64,000 nt of DNA from Odontesthes bonariensis (GCF_027942865.1 NC_134511.1:2434067-2498066); one strand, 5' to 3'. Positions 33,761 through 45,740 are shown, counted from the first letter of the stretch. A program made the numbers and translations. The notes: generated by a model not told the origin, from the sequence alone.

Positions 33761-34984
33761 TTCGTCTCCTTGGTGTCTGTGAGCAGACAAGAAGCTTCCT
33801 GTAACATTTGAATTTTATACGTTAATCATTTTTCTCACTAAACTAAGTGTTCAGCTCCAATTCTGATGTTGCGTACAAAAGTCTTACGTCAAGTTTAACT
33901 ACAAATAGTTGCAGCGCGTTACAGAAGTTTTCGTTTAGCTTGTCTTGGAGCTGAAGTACAAATTTCTCTGGAGCTTCATCCACACCGTTAATGAGCTTTT
34001 TTACAGCACACATCACTTTGTTTTAGCAAAGTAGCCTCCGATTAATCAAACTTTCTTTATTTTGAACCTGTTGATTTAATTCAAACCCACTCAAAAATAA
34101 ATCTTAAAGTCTATAACAAGTTGGGGATTTATTTTTTTTAAATTTTTTTTAAAAAATTTTTTGTAGTGACTGAACAGCACAGTCCAGATCGATAAGTAAA
34201 GCTACTGATATTGCACTGATTCAGCTCCCTATATCTATGAATATTGTCTGATATTTTGACTATTCCCATGAACCTTTACACGTGTGGAAGGTACCTTTTA
34301 TATTTACTTGTATATGTGTATCTTTATCACTTTATCACGTCTGGTTTGGGAGTTATGAAAGCTGGCGTTTTATTGGTGTTTGAAATTCTAAGAATTCTAA
34401 ACTGGTCGCTCGCACACATTTAGCTTTGTCGCTCATTCCATGAGTGCACAATCCTTACAGGTTGTACCTCGTTGGAAAGGTGGCTAATCAGGCTTTCCAT
34501 CAGTCTAAAATACAGCACCAACCGTAATTATTAAAAGGGAGAAATTATGAACTGAAAAAACATTTCCAAACTTTTTTTGAGTAATTTATACTTTTCTCTG
34601 ATAAGGAGTGGTTCTACCATCTAAGTGACCTTTCCATTTGATTCCTGGTGTCACAATTATCAGAAAAAGTGTGTTCATTTGTCTTTGTATGATGTATGGT
34701 TTAGGAGTTATGAAAATTGGTGTTTTATTGGTGTTTTCGCCATTCGTGTGGAAATAAATTCAAAATGGCTGCCAAAAAAAACCCAATGGGACACTAGTTG
34801 GAAAACAAGCAAAAATCTTAAGTAGCCACCTTAAGGGTCCTAAAAAAACCATGTTTCAAAAACGTTTGTCTCTGGGACATTGGGACGTTCCTATCCTGGC
34901 CTAGAAAAAGAACCCAACGAAGCACCAGGATACAGATTATAAACTCGATAACGTGTCAATATGATAAGTTTGTTAGCTATAGCC
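33761..34984. other. Intergenic sequence with internal diverged duplication
   Basis: The phrase GGAGTTATGAAA...GGYGTTTTATTGGTGTTT occurs at about 34,348 and again at about 34,703, pointing to a diverged direct duplication about 355 bases apart, probably an unrecognised repeat. No gene seen. Confidence 0.45.
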
Positions 34985-35056
34985 GACTCTGTGGCGCAAT
35001 GGGAGCGCGTCTGACTCCAGATCAGAAGGCTGCATGTTTGAATCATGTCAGGGTCA
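34985..35056 (+). tRNA. tRNA-Trp-like copy with altered T loop
   Basis: It has the same length and stems as the copy at 4439. A compensated change in the T stem (GCATG/CATGT instead of GCGTG/CACGT) keeps pairing and the anticodon is CCA. The T loop reads TTTGAAT, so the normally invariant C56 is T, which should weaken the internal B-box promoter. Probably weak or a pseudogene. Confidence 0.7.
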
Positions 35057-36001
35057 AACTCTTGAAGAATATCTGTTTAAAAACTTAAAATATTATGAAA
35101 TTGACCTGTTACAGGACAAATTGAGAGAAAATTACTCAACTACAATCAAAACCTGGAGTTTAAACCATCGATCTATGTGGGATAAAACAGCTTAGTGATC
35201 CTTTTGTTCTCGTTGAAGAGGAGAAAAACAACATCTTCATATCTCCAAGTCAAAGGATTCCTCCTTCAGTCTGATCTTCTTTGTCTGTCTGAGCGTGTTT
35301 TACCTTCCAGCTGAAGATGATCCAGTGGTGAAGGCCACCAATCAGAGGAGCACAGATGGATGAATGGCTCCACATCAGAAGGTGAAGGTGCTGACCTGCA
35401 GAGAAGAGCTGCTGCTCCTCAGATGTTTGGCTTTCTGCAGTCCAATCAGGACTCTTCAGCAGCGTTCCTCTCAACTGTGTAAAGAACTGGCTTCAGTTTG
35501 TGAGTTTTATCCTTTACATAAAACACCTTTTTGGTCCAATAGTGTCTCTGAACCGTGTTGGAATGCTTTGGTGTTTTTCCAGATTTCACAGCTGAATATG
35601 ACAAAAATCTAGTTTAAGTTCTTTTTCTAACATCTGTGTGTTTCCTCGTCTTCTCCCTCGAGTTCAAAGAGTTCAAAGAGTTTGTTTTTGCTCATAAAAA
35701 GTTTATACATTCAGTGAAGGCTGAATTCTTCATGGGATTTTGATTTTGACCCAGACGTTATCTACATTTTTAAAGAGTTCTCTGCTCTCCTTCCCACTTC
35801 CTTCATAAAGAGACCGACTATAATGGGTGAAACAGGAGAAACGATGGAACATGTCTACTTTTTGGTCTTTAAAACCCTTTCCGACCTCGTCTTCCAACAG
35901 AAATCTGTAGAATATTGTAGAATATGTGCAGTGTTTCCTACCAGAGGCTCTGATATAGAGCTGAGCTCACTCATTCAGAAGGGATTTATTCTTCTTCATG
36001 T
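35057..36001. other. Unassigned sequence between two tRNA-Trp copies
   Basis: The stretch contains short frames and words shared with no recognised family. No splice-bounded coding segment. Confidence 0.4.
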
Positions 36002-36073
36002 GACTCTGTGGCGCAACAGTAGCACGTCTGACTCCAGATCAGAAGGTTGCGTGTTCAAATCACGTCAGAGTCA
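36002..36073 (+). tRNA. tRNA-Trp copy
   Basis: The acceptor stem GACTCTG/CAGAGTC is fully Watson-Crick, the anticodon loop is CTCCAGA (CCA) and the T arm is GCGTG-TTCAAAT-CACGT. The D stem GCGC/GCAC has one mismatch. The terminal A is immediately followed by the end of Harbinger copy 2. Confidence 0.75.
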
Positions 36074-36431
36074 TTGGGCTACATGCAAGAACCGTTCGTA
36101 CGCACAGATTTGTTCTTAAGTCGTGCGTACGAGTGATGTAAGAGAACATTCACCAATGTTTTCTTATTTACGAGTGATCCAGACCTGTCGCAGGAGTTTC
36201 CTAAAATAGTCCGCTGTTATTCACATCAACTTTGCTTGACTAATGGATTGCATATTTCATTACTTTGAAGTAAACATAAATAAATATATACATTATACCC
36301 CATAATGATGCTGACATTATTCTGTTTGACTTAAATGATGCACTAATTGAAGGTTAATTTGACTCTGTATATAACAAGGTTAATGGGAAGTGTAACCAGC
36401 GGCTGACTTGCCACTTTTGGATGCCTTAGCA

Positions 36432-37072
36432 CAGGGGTGGCCAACCGGTCAGAGACTAAGAGCCGCATTTTTTACTGTGTGACCTCAAAGCGCCACATTA
36501 TTTTTGAAAAATGACCGATTCTCTCCTTTACATCCGTCTGTTCTTGACTCTTAACTCTCGTCTCGGTCACGTGACGCATCAACGCTGATATTAAACCCAC
36601 GAACCGAGCAAAATGAGTCAAAAACAGACGTGTTTGGAAAGCTTCTTCCCAGTGAGGAGACAGAAGAAGAGGCTGTGACCACTAAGAAAAAGAAAGCTGC
36701 ATTTTGAAGGTATGTTGAAGCGTTACCATAGCGACCAGAGAGCGTTAGGAGGCAGAGAGGATGTTATATCAGGAGGACGCTGCTAATAAAGTTACATACA
36801 GGTACACCGTGGATTCAAGTTTATTATTATATTTACTAAATGCCACAGAGTCTGTGTTGGTCGTATCGTTTTATTTTGTTGGATTTATCCGCCACACCGT
36901 GAAAATATTGTCTGACATTAAACCGGTCCATGAGGCAAAAAAGGTTGGAGACCGCTGACGTATTGAACTCAAACGAAGTGAACACGCACATTAAAAAAAA
37001 CCCACAAACACAAATGTTGATATGAACGTAAGAGCCGCATTCGGCTCAGGAACCGCGGGTTGGCCACCCCTG
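36432..37072. mobile_element. hAT MITE inside Harbinger copy 2
   Basis: Inverted ends CAGGGGTGGCCAAC and GTTGGCCACCCCTG are flanked by the 8-base repeats CCTTAGCA and CCTTAGCG (one mismatch), as expected for hAT. The interior has AAGAGCCGCATT words and no transposase. Confidence 0.9.
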
Positions 37073-37406
37073 CCTTAGCGCGTCAGACTCTTGGAGGAGA
37101 GCGTGTGTTCCGAGACCGTATGGAGACAAGACGAATGGATGACATCGCGATTAAGATTGCCAAGGACTGTGCTGCTGCAAATATGCAGCTTGCTAGAGCC
37201 ACAACTCCAGAAAAACACAAACCCATTTCCACCACACGTCCAGGTCCTCACCACCCTTGGATTTTTCGCCACGGGAACCTTTCAGAGGGAGATTGGAGAC
37301 AGATCGGGGGTGTCCCAGTCCTCTGTGAGTCGTGCGCTCCCCTTGGTCATCAAAGCTCTCATCAGTTTATCATCCATGGTACATCAGATTCCCATACACC
37401 GCTGTC

Positions 37407-38115
37407 AAGATTAATGGTATTTAAATTATTTTTATAATTATATGGGTCTGAGTTATTTAAAACTAGTTTCGTTATCTGGGCATTTTATTTTAAAAAGCTG
37501 TCTGTAAATCCGTTCGGCTGCTGGCTTTGTCTATCACAGCAGTAGTTGTAACCCAGATCATAGACAGGAGCACAGCCCATTGGTAAGTAGCAGCTGTTAA
37601 CAGAGAGAGTCGTTTAGATGAAAAATAAATGTGTGCTGTTCATGTTTACCACCCTTTGGTGTATTGTGTTTAGTGGTTTATAAGCTAAATGGCAAGGCGA
37701 TTTATTTATTAAAAGTTATGATAATTTAAATGTTATCTAGCGCTCGGCTACTTCCGGTTAGCGTTGTCGGCTACTTCCTGCTAGATTTCGTGACGATTTA
37801 ATTGTAAGCCAATAGAAAATAGTATTTACTTTTGGGTTTACCGTCTGTTATGTAATCCAAACATTGCTGTTATAATGGAAATCATTTCATTGCTTATTAT
37901 TTCTGTTTATTGAAATGAAAAAGCTATTTAAAAAAAAAAAAAAAAAAAAAAAAGTTATAATTTAATTAATATTATTACTTGGTTTGATTGTTTCAGGTTT
38001 ATGACCTGTGGTCATTTGAATACAAATAAAGAGAAGACATTTGACAAACACGAGTTATAGCATTTGTGCTACCTGTCAAGCCTTTTCGGAGGGCTATATT
38101 GTGAAGGTCCGAACA
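37407..38115. mobile_element. 709-bp insertion with 9-bp target duplication
   Basis: ACCGCTGTC stands on both sides (37,398-37,406 and 38,116-38,124). In copy 1 of the same transposon the sequence is continuous there with one ACCGCTGTC. The insert has a 24-A run but no clear terminal inverted repeats. A 9-bp duplication would suit a Mutator-like or retroviral-type integration; the class is unknown. Confidence 0.65.
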
Positions 38116-38996
38116 ACCGCTGTCCAACAAGTACAAATTAAGAGGGACTTTCATGCTGTGGCTGGGCTGCCAAACATAATTGGAGCACGTGACACATATA
38201 CGCATCAAAGCACCCGCGAGCTGAAGGCCAGGTGGGTGTGTCTCCATACAGCGGGGGGGGCAAACTGCTCTATAGCCCTGAGAAGGCATGCCAGATTTGC
38301 ACAATATTGCCATGAACGAGGGTCTCCCACTACCTGAACCAGCCCAGACAGACCAGAAGGTGCCAGAAGACCCCCCTCATGGACCGCCCCATCAAAGAGC
38401 CATCATGATGAGGCAACAGCTGATTGCACGGCTTTAGTTGCAGTCATCGAGCGCCTGGCAAAGGAGAGACTTTTTTTTTTAAAAGTAATTTTCATATTAA
38501 ACCATTCGTTATTTTTTTATTTATTTCGGTGACATTACGAACTACAGGTAACACAGAATTAACAGCACTCGTAATAATTTCCATTTCTTGGCGTTAGCAG
38601 GTCCCGTAATTCCACTGCTGACTCTGCTAAAATGACAGAAGTTGTTCTTTCTGGATCTCTGAAAGCAGAACTTCAGTCTCAGAGCCCCTAAAGTTGTTCT
38701 TTATGCGCCTTGTTGCCATTCTCATGACTCAACACTCAACGCTTCCTGGCACAGGAGCGAGGAAGCACAGCCTGATATGATATAATTTTGAGTGTGGAGT
38801 ATGCAAATCTACTATCCTCGTGCCCCTTAAATACGCACGGGTGTGATTCATCATTTACGCAGGTCGTTTACACTTTTTCCAAAGTTAAGAGCGTTTTGTT
38901 CAATCTGACGTGGTGTGTTCGCAGGAGACTTTCTTATGAAAAAAGTGAAAGAAATTTAGAATAAAAATATGAAAATGTTCTTGCATGAGGCCCAAT

Positions 38997-40331
38997 GAAT
39001 GAATGAACGCGTACTGTTGCACTGTTAGCTCAGCGCTGCCGTGCTGTTGCTATTCTGTAGCAGAGTGGTGCAAAAAGTCTACATTAAGTGGTTTCAGAGT
39101 TACATGGTTCTGTAAAAGCATTCAGAAAACAATACAGCAATGTACTGGTATTAGAAAACGTACTTTGTACTTTTGTATACTTAAGTATTTTAAAAGGAAG
39201 TTCTTCAGTACTTTAACTTGAGTAAATTTTTTTACTCACCTACATGACTTTTACTTGTAGTTGAGTAAGATTTGACCATGAGTATCGATACTTTGACTCA
39301 AGTATTGTAGTTGAGTGCTTTGTCTCCCACTGCTTAAAGCACTGTCGGCGTAACTGCCGTGTATGCTGCTTTGTTGTCTTCCGCTATCTTCTCCGGGAGC
39401 AACAGTAACACCTCGACCAATGGGATGAGCGTACTCTTGTGTGTGAATATGCTGTCAGCTCATTGGTCACAGAGCAGGACAGGGCCTGGGAAAAAGTTTA
39501 CCGTACATTTCCCCCTGTTATTAATGTCCATTGGCATGATACTGACTATTTTTAGACTCTCACAGTAATACGGGACAAAGTGCGTCCCTTTTCAGCTCAA
39601 TACGGGACGATTCAGTTTTTCAAGGGACGGTTGGCAACCCGAGTCTGTATGCCTGTATGTATGGCTTCCTTTTGTTTCTATATGCTTCTTTTGTCATGAG
39701 AAAAGTGCATTAGAGAGATGAATGATCTTACTGTCAGTGAGTTGCAGTGTTTTTCCTACATGTATGTTTCCAGAGGCAATGAGGCCAAGGTTATTTCACT
39801 AAAACTATGCACTGTAGCCTACATGCTTATTCACATCATTTTGGACTATATTAGTATAAATACAACAATGATGATAATAATTAGAAAAATCTGAATTGTG
39901 ATTTTCTCAACCTCTTTAATTATAGAATTATGGAATTATAGAACGGCATGTTAACTACACAATCTTTGACTAAATCATTTAAATTTAACCGTTCAAAGAA
40001 AACATGTTCACCACGAACGTTCGCCACTGTTTGAGACAGTTTATAAAGTAACTAGACAATCTTTGATTGAATGCGCCTCAGCTCTCGGGGGCCCCCTAGT
40101 GGCTCGGGGCTCCAAGCAGTTGCCTGTTGACAAGGTGCGCCTCTGGTTATAAGTACATAAAGTTAAGGTCTTGGGGAAAAAAAGTATCAGTTTTAAAAAA
40201 GTCTGGAATTTTAATTTGGAAAAAGAGCGAGCACCCTGGTTAGAGCTCCTCTTGTTCTCCTCAACCTCCATGTCGAATGTTTCCCAGAGATTGTAAAAAA
40301 AATAAAAAGAATAATAATCATAAGTATATTA
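38997..40331. other. Transposon debris
   Basis: About 39,130-39,335 is one end of an hAT MITE of the ACTTAAGTATTTTAAAAG...TGAGTACTTGTCTCCCACTGC kind. About 39,550-39,640 carries a CGGGACG-rich terminal segment of another element. No gene recognised. Confidence 0.45.
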
Positions 40332-41442
40332 TCACATGACAAAGTGCCACAGAAATATAGAAATAAACAGAAAGAAATGTGTTTTCATACCTGAACTGGG
40401 TTGTGATCCATGTGAAGCGCTCGGCCCTCCTGCTGGCTCTTGGCTCCTCATTGGGTCAGCGCACTCCAACTTCAGTCTTTTCACAGCTTCAGTTGCCTTC
40501 AGTGAGCTGACCAATCCAATTGTTTTGAACCTGGGATCCAAAAGTGTTGCCAGTGTCATCACACTGTTAGAGATGCACTCTGTTAGCCGCTTTCTCAGGT
40601 TTTCTGCAAGCTGTTGAGCAGCTGTTTTTCTGTCACCGTTGAGGCTTGACCATTTTCAGCATGGGAACAACCTTTGACCCAGAGACTCTTTTTTTCCTCA
40701 GACAGTTCAGTTCAGGTCAAAAGGAGCATCTCTTCAATGGTTTCACAGTCTTCCGTAGTCAGTGGAGTGATGTTGTGTAGTTTTCAGCTTGGAATGATGG
40801 TCAAACGGTTTTCTTTGACTAAACGAACTTTACTTTCCAAATGCACAGTATTACAAAGAAGTAGTATATATTTAAACTAAGGCAGGTTTGCGACTTGCAA
40901 CTTCATCTCATGGAATCCTTCATTCAACTAACGAATAAAGCATTACTCATTACTTCCTGTTCATCAAAATAAAAGTATCTTCAGTCGTCACATTCAAACT
41001 AATATAATTCTACCATCAGGAAGTAACATATTCTCCAATATTCCCTGTAAATAATGTAAATACTTTCTCGTAATTCTTTTTAAACTAAACAATATAAATC
41101 ATGTCAATTTACTATTAGATTCAAATAATAATTCACAACAAGTGATGGCTGTTTTTAATGAGGCCAGTGACACCAGACTGCCTCCTCCTGCTCAGACATT
41201 CTTTCCAGCATGTGGCAGCTGCTGTTGCATCTTGCTGGCACCTCATTGATGAATTTATGGACCGGTGTTCCCAGCTGCTGCTGTATCTGAGTGAGCTTCT
41301 CTTTGGCAGTATGCTCGATCGAAAGTACGTCACTATTTGTCGTGTTTTGTTGCGTATTTCTGTAAGTGTTTCGACCTGATCACATGATTTCCTCACAATT
41401 AAATTCGTGGCGTGGGCTGTACAAATGGTGAGGCGTATTTGC

Positions 41443-41977
41443 TAGTGATGGGAAGTTCGGCTCTTGTGACTCCCAAACGGCTCCTTATTTAGGATCTTTT
41501 GTAGCCTATATTTGACCTTAACTTTGAAAAAAAAATCATGGTTTATGTGTTGAAAACCCTTTTGCTTTCAGAGTTTTTATGAGAGACCTTATAATTGCCT
41601 AATTCTTTGCATTTATTCTGTGACTAAACCACTTTTACATTTGTTTATTTCAATTCAACTTTTTTATTGCACAAATTAACAATAAACTTCAAACAAATCC
41701 ACAGAACAGAACCAAACTCAAGCTAACATTAATAATGTCCTCAATTCAACTTTTTTATTGGACAAATGAACCAAAAAATTTCAAACAAATCCACAGAACA
41801 GAGCCAAACTCCTTAATTCTCCCGTGAATACCGCATGCTGGTCCCATGCTGGCCAATCATAACAAAGCTCTGTAACCAGAGCTGGGACTGAGCACTGAAA
41901 GGGAAACCTGAGCAGCGAATGGAAAAAAACTTGGAGCCGGCTCTCAGAGCCGATGCTTGTGGCATGACCCATCAGTA
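41443..41977. mobile_element. MITE inside the ZBED-type hAT
   Basis: The ends TAGTGATGGG and CCCATCAGTA are inverted with one mismatch, flanked by 8-base repeats GTATTTGC (41,435-41,442) and GTGTTTGC (41,978-41,985). Inside, a phrase with TTTTTTATTGSACAAAT is duplicated (about 41,658 and 41,748). hAT class by target-site length. Confidence 0.85.
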
Positions 41978-42545
41978 GTGTTTGCAGCATCCGAGCTCAT
42001 GAAATCATGTTTGCTGCTGCATCAGTGACACCTGACCTTTGCAGCGATGCCCCACTCCTCCATGAGGCTCTTTAACTGTGGCCATGTTTTCAGCAGTGTG
42101 TTTTTCAGGAAAATGCTGCACTCCCAAGACTGACGTATGGAGATCATGGCTTTCTTTGTCCACATAGTGGCAAGTAACCGCTGGATATGCCTCCATATTC
42201 ATGGATGTCCACACATCAGCTGTTAAACTAACAGCAACGGCGCTCCGGAGGTCCTTTTTTGTTTTCTCCTTTTCCTCCTCATATCTCTGGCTCACCAAAT
42301 CCCAATACAGTATTCTTATACCAAAATATAGCTATATAGTACAAAAACATAATAATAACCTTTCTTAAACATACCTTCCTGTTTGGTAGAACATACGAGG
42401 GTATGATGAGCTTCATTTTCAACCGAGCTGAGTGGCTGACAGTCTTTGATCATGTTGACCACTGCAAGCCAAAAGGAAATATTTTCTTAAAAGCTTATTT
42501 AAGGTCTGTATTTTTAATTTTTTTTTTACAAACAGAGAAGGAAGC

Positions 42546-42666
42546 TAGATAAATACTTTATTAATCTAGCAGAGAAATTCAATAGAGGAAATCTTCCCTG
42601 ATTGGGAATTGAACGGAGGTCACTGGGGTGTGAGCTCTGGATCTTACCCATTAGACCACCAGGCCT
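42546..42666 (-). mobile_element. Short SINE: tRNA-like head, LINE-like tail
   Basis: Read on minus, 42,665-42,594 has A-box and B-box-like words (GGTGGTCTAATGGGTAAG, GTTCAATTCCC) in tRNA spacing with about 5 of 7 acceptor pairs. It is followed directly by GAATTTCTCTGC...AATAAAGTATTTATC, the tail seen at other LINE ends in this window. Most like tRNA-Glu, but the anticodon arm is degenerate, so it is not a tRNA gene. Confidence 0.6.
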
Positions 42667-42940
42667 GTAATAATAAGGAGAACATGTTAACATACCGGGG
42701 GTATTCTCACGGGTATGCCGAGCTCTATAATGCCTCAGCTTTGATGTAAGATAGCTCTGTAGAACAGAGCCGACACCTACAATGACATTAAAATGTAATT
42801 TATCTGAAAACTATTCAAACCACTTACCAGAACAGAGTAAAAACTAAGGTGCTCAAAGGAGAAAAAGATTTACCTTGTTTGGCGTAAGAAGATCAAAATT
42901 ATTCCACACTGGGGAAAACTTCCTCGAACGATCCATTATC

Positions 42941-44074
42941 ACGCAACAGCAAAACTCCATCCAACAAACCCCCGACGTGTTGCTGCACCCCTGTGCATTT
43001 ACACTGGCATATTGATCACATCATTCCATTTTAATGCAACATCTGCAATGGAAATGCCTCTTTTATGATACTCGCATTCTCATTTACAGAGCTATGATCT
43101 ACTTATTATAAGACATTTTTTACATGACCATGTAGAAGCTTTCTACTCAGAACTGCGCCTTGTCATGATGAGAAAGATTTCTATTCCTCAACCAATCTGT
43201 TATGTTAAACTCCATTTATTAAAATTGAACCCAAGGATGATTATGAAAAAATAAACTGAAATGGCAGCTAAAGTTTTGTTCCATGGTTGCTTTGGTTATA
43301 TAGCTAATAATCATAACGAAAAATGGGAGAGGTGGTTTGTTTCCTGAGTCCAGGTCCCAGTCCCAGCCTGTGGTCCTTGCTGCAGGTCCTCCTTCCTGTT
43401 TATCTGCTGTAAAATAAAGGCCGTCTGTGTCCTGGTCTGTGAATCTTTGCCAGCGATGGAGAAACCAAAGCTTTCTGAACCACTGAACCAACATGAAGCC
43501 ATCGTGTTGAAACGGTTCAGTGTTTCAAAGCATTTGGTCAAATTAATGATGGCGCCATCTGCTGGCCAACCTCCAACACAGCATTTAAAGGGCCGGGTGT
43601 TATAAAACAGAGACTGTTCTGCAGAACAATAAAGGTTCCATGTGCATCTTTAAATGTTTGACTGTTTAATTAGAGACATTAATAATATACTTGTGTTATA
43701 ACGTGATTGTGCCATCATAAAATACTGTATGTAATAGAGATATGCTTTAGTAAGATTTATAGAAAGGTTGAAAGATGTTTATTTAACAACAAGATGATTT
43801 CAGCTGAGTTGGGCTTCAGTCTGTTCCTCTTCTTTGTTACGACCCCTCCAGCTTTTCACTCGGCACAGAAGTAGCCGGCACATCCTCCTGACTGCCGGGA
43901 CAGAAAAGTGTGGCCACATCACTATTTTCTTCATCTTTCCCAACTGTTTGGGAGGCAGTAACAATAATAATAATCAAATGTTCCTTTCAGGTTCCCACAT
44001 TTCCATCAGCTCAGTCGTCTCTGACTGAATCACACCGACAGCTTCTCATTTCCACTGATGGATTTAAAGATGTA
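42941..44074. other. Unassigned sequence
   Basis: 43,219-43,541 contains two overlapping minus frames with a MASCWFSGSESFGFS phrase that may derive from a transposon. Otherwise there is no recognisable feature. Confidence 0.4.
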
Positions 44075-44700
44075 GTGTTATCGGGCATTTGCATCAAATA
44101 TAAGGATTTATAAGGCGTTTTCACTGTCTCAAATAAACCTTTAAAACCTCGAATTAAGGGCACCACCTACCTATAATTTACTTTAATTACAGTCAGGTAG
44201 GAAAACTGTTGAAATATTACGATCCTGGTATGTTAAATTAATAATCAATTAATATTCAGTCTCATATCTCGCTACTTTCGTGAAGTTCTCGTTTGGTTGG
44301 ACAGACATTACGTAAAGAAAGCATACGACACAATCTGTGATTATAACATATATATAGATATATGAACTATTTATTAAAATGATATGACCAAAACATGAAC
44401 CTTTAAACAAACAGGAGATGCATTGAATATGGGTGATTATATAAAACACTTAGTGAATGGAAAATAAAATATGGGAATGGGGAGATACTGGATGTATTCA
44501 AATAGTTTGGGTTGGCTGACTATTTGACGCTAAATACTGACATTTCGGATTAATTTATCATTCTGTGAAAGCCTCGAGACATCCATCAAACCCACTTTAA
44601 GGTGAAAACGGGTCGGTCTTACTGTGCTGAAGTTCTGCTTAGTCAGCTCGGAACACGGCAGCGGCCACGCGGGGTCCGAGGGGATTTCTCTTCCGCTCGT
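44075..44700. repeat. Dispersed repeat, first of a direct pair
   Basis: Closely similar to 63,205-63,860 in the same orientation, from TGTAGTGTTAT through CTCATATCTCGCTACTTTCG to GGGATTTCTCTTCCGCTC, with small indels only. It could be a solo LTR or a MITE; no clear ends were identified. Confidence 0.75.
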
Positions 44701-45740
44701 CCTTCCGTTCTCTCCTGAGATTATGGGAAAACTCCCAAACTCTGGTGAGCTCTTCTCTTCTGCTCAAACCATCTCCAAATCTCTCTGAGCAGCTGTTCTC
44801 TGCTCAAATCTCCTTCTGAAACTCTGGGTTGGAACTCTTCTGGAACAAGTGGCATGAAGCCAGAAACAAGACGCCTGAAGCGAGAAAACGAGAGCGAGAG
44901 GGGGAGTGTTTTTCGCGGGCTCCGGGTTTTGACTCTCGGAGGCGGGGCGTGACGTAAGCTTACACTACTCTTTCAGCCAATGATATGCCTGAACTGTGGT
45001 GAATGTCTGCCTGGGTGTCTGTGTAAGATGATCTGTTTTTATATGGGGATTTCTGGATGAGACAAAGAAACTCTGTGTTTCTCCATTACTCCGTCTCATA
45101 GAACATTTGTCTCGGTGATTCTGAAAACACCACATCTTGTTAAGATATGCAGATTAAAGATATAACATAGACTTGCAATATAAAGACATCAAAATAACAC
45201 ACAACGTAATTGATGATTATGACTTTCAAAATTCAGATGAATATCTATGAAATCGTGACATATGAATAGTGAACCACACAATGTTAATTTTCTGTGTTAA
45301 CAATGGGGACACCAAACAAATACCAAATAGATACCGAAGGGACATCGTTAGAAGTTAATAGTTGCATATATATTGTCCATTTTACTGAGTCCTCTGGGAT
45401 TTAAATGTTCAACTAATCAACACTGCAGACCACTAGGGGGCAATGTGGTTCCATCAGGCAGGTTGGGCATTTTCCAACAAGATCAGTTCTTTGTCAATAT
45501 TTAAGCCAGAATCGTACAAATTGTCTCTATATGCGTCTTATGATCAAGCTGGAAACCTGAAAGAAATTGTATACGGTTATCAAACACATTTAATATAGTT
45601 TTAAGATTCGACTGAAAGTGAGTCTTAGTGAAGTCTTCTCAGTTCGTGTGTAGCCATCTGGTCTCTTTCTCTGGGGGAGAGGGTGTTAAAATGTCAATTC
45701 GATTCATGGTGAAGATAAGATAGTGAGGCCTCCAACATCA
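44701..45740. other. Unassigned sequence
   Basis: A GC-richer block with GGAGGCGGGGCGTGACGTAAG at about 44,938 resembles a promoter segment (CRE and GC box) but no transcript unit can be attached to it. Confidence 0.35.

Larger units (their letters stand above)
36074..38996 (+). mobile_element. Harbinger transposon, copy 2
   Basis: The ends read TTGGGCTACATGCAAGAAC (36,074) and GTTCTTGCATGAGGCCCAA (ending about 38,996), inverted with two mismatches. The plus strand holds a HARBI1-like transposase in pieces: 37,091-37,414 (RLPRTVLLQICSLLEPQLQ) and 38,101-38,337 (HAVAGLPNIIGA followed by ELKARWVCLHTAGGAN). The catalytic middle is deleted as in copy 1. Two later elements (36,432-37,072 and 37,407-38,115) split it. 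Confidence 0.85.
40332..42940 (-). pseudogene. ZBED-type hAT transposase remnant
   Basis: On the minus strand in order: MDRSRKFSPVWNNFDLL before a GT donor (about 42,935), the start of a BED zinc-finger exon; VSLTADVWTSMNMEAYPAVT and LGVQHFPEKHTAENMATVKE (42,050-42,250), the RNase H-like catalytic region; then after an inserted MITE a CWKECLSRRRQ/SSILPKRSSL part (41,133-41,396) and TLATLLDPRFKTIGL (40,510-40,560). Frameshifts, a missing C-terminus and the insertion show it is dead. Related to the ZBED4/ZBED1 group of domesticated hATs, but nothing suggests domestication here. Confidence 0.82.

Noticed and set aside
42594-42665. Functional tRNA gene on the minus strand
   Set aside because: The acceptor and anticodon stems do not pair properly; it is better explained as the head of a short SINE.
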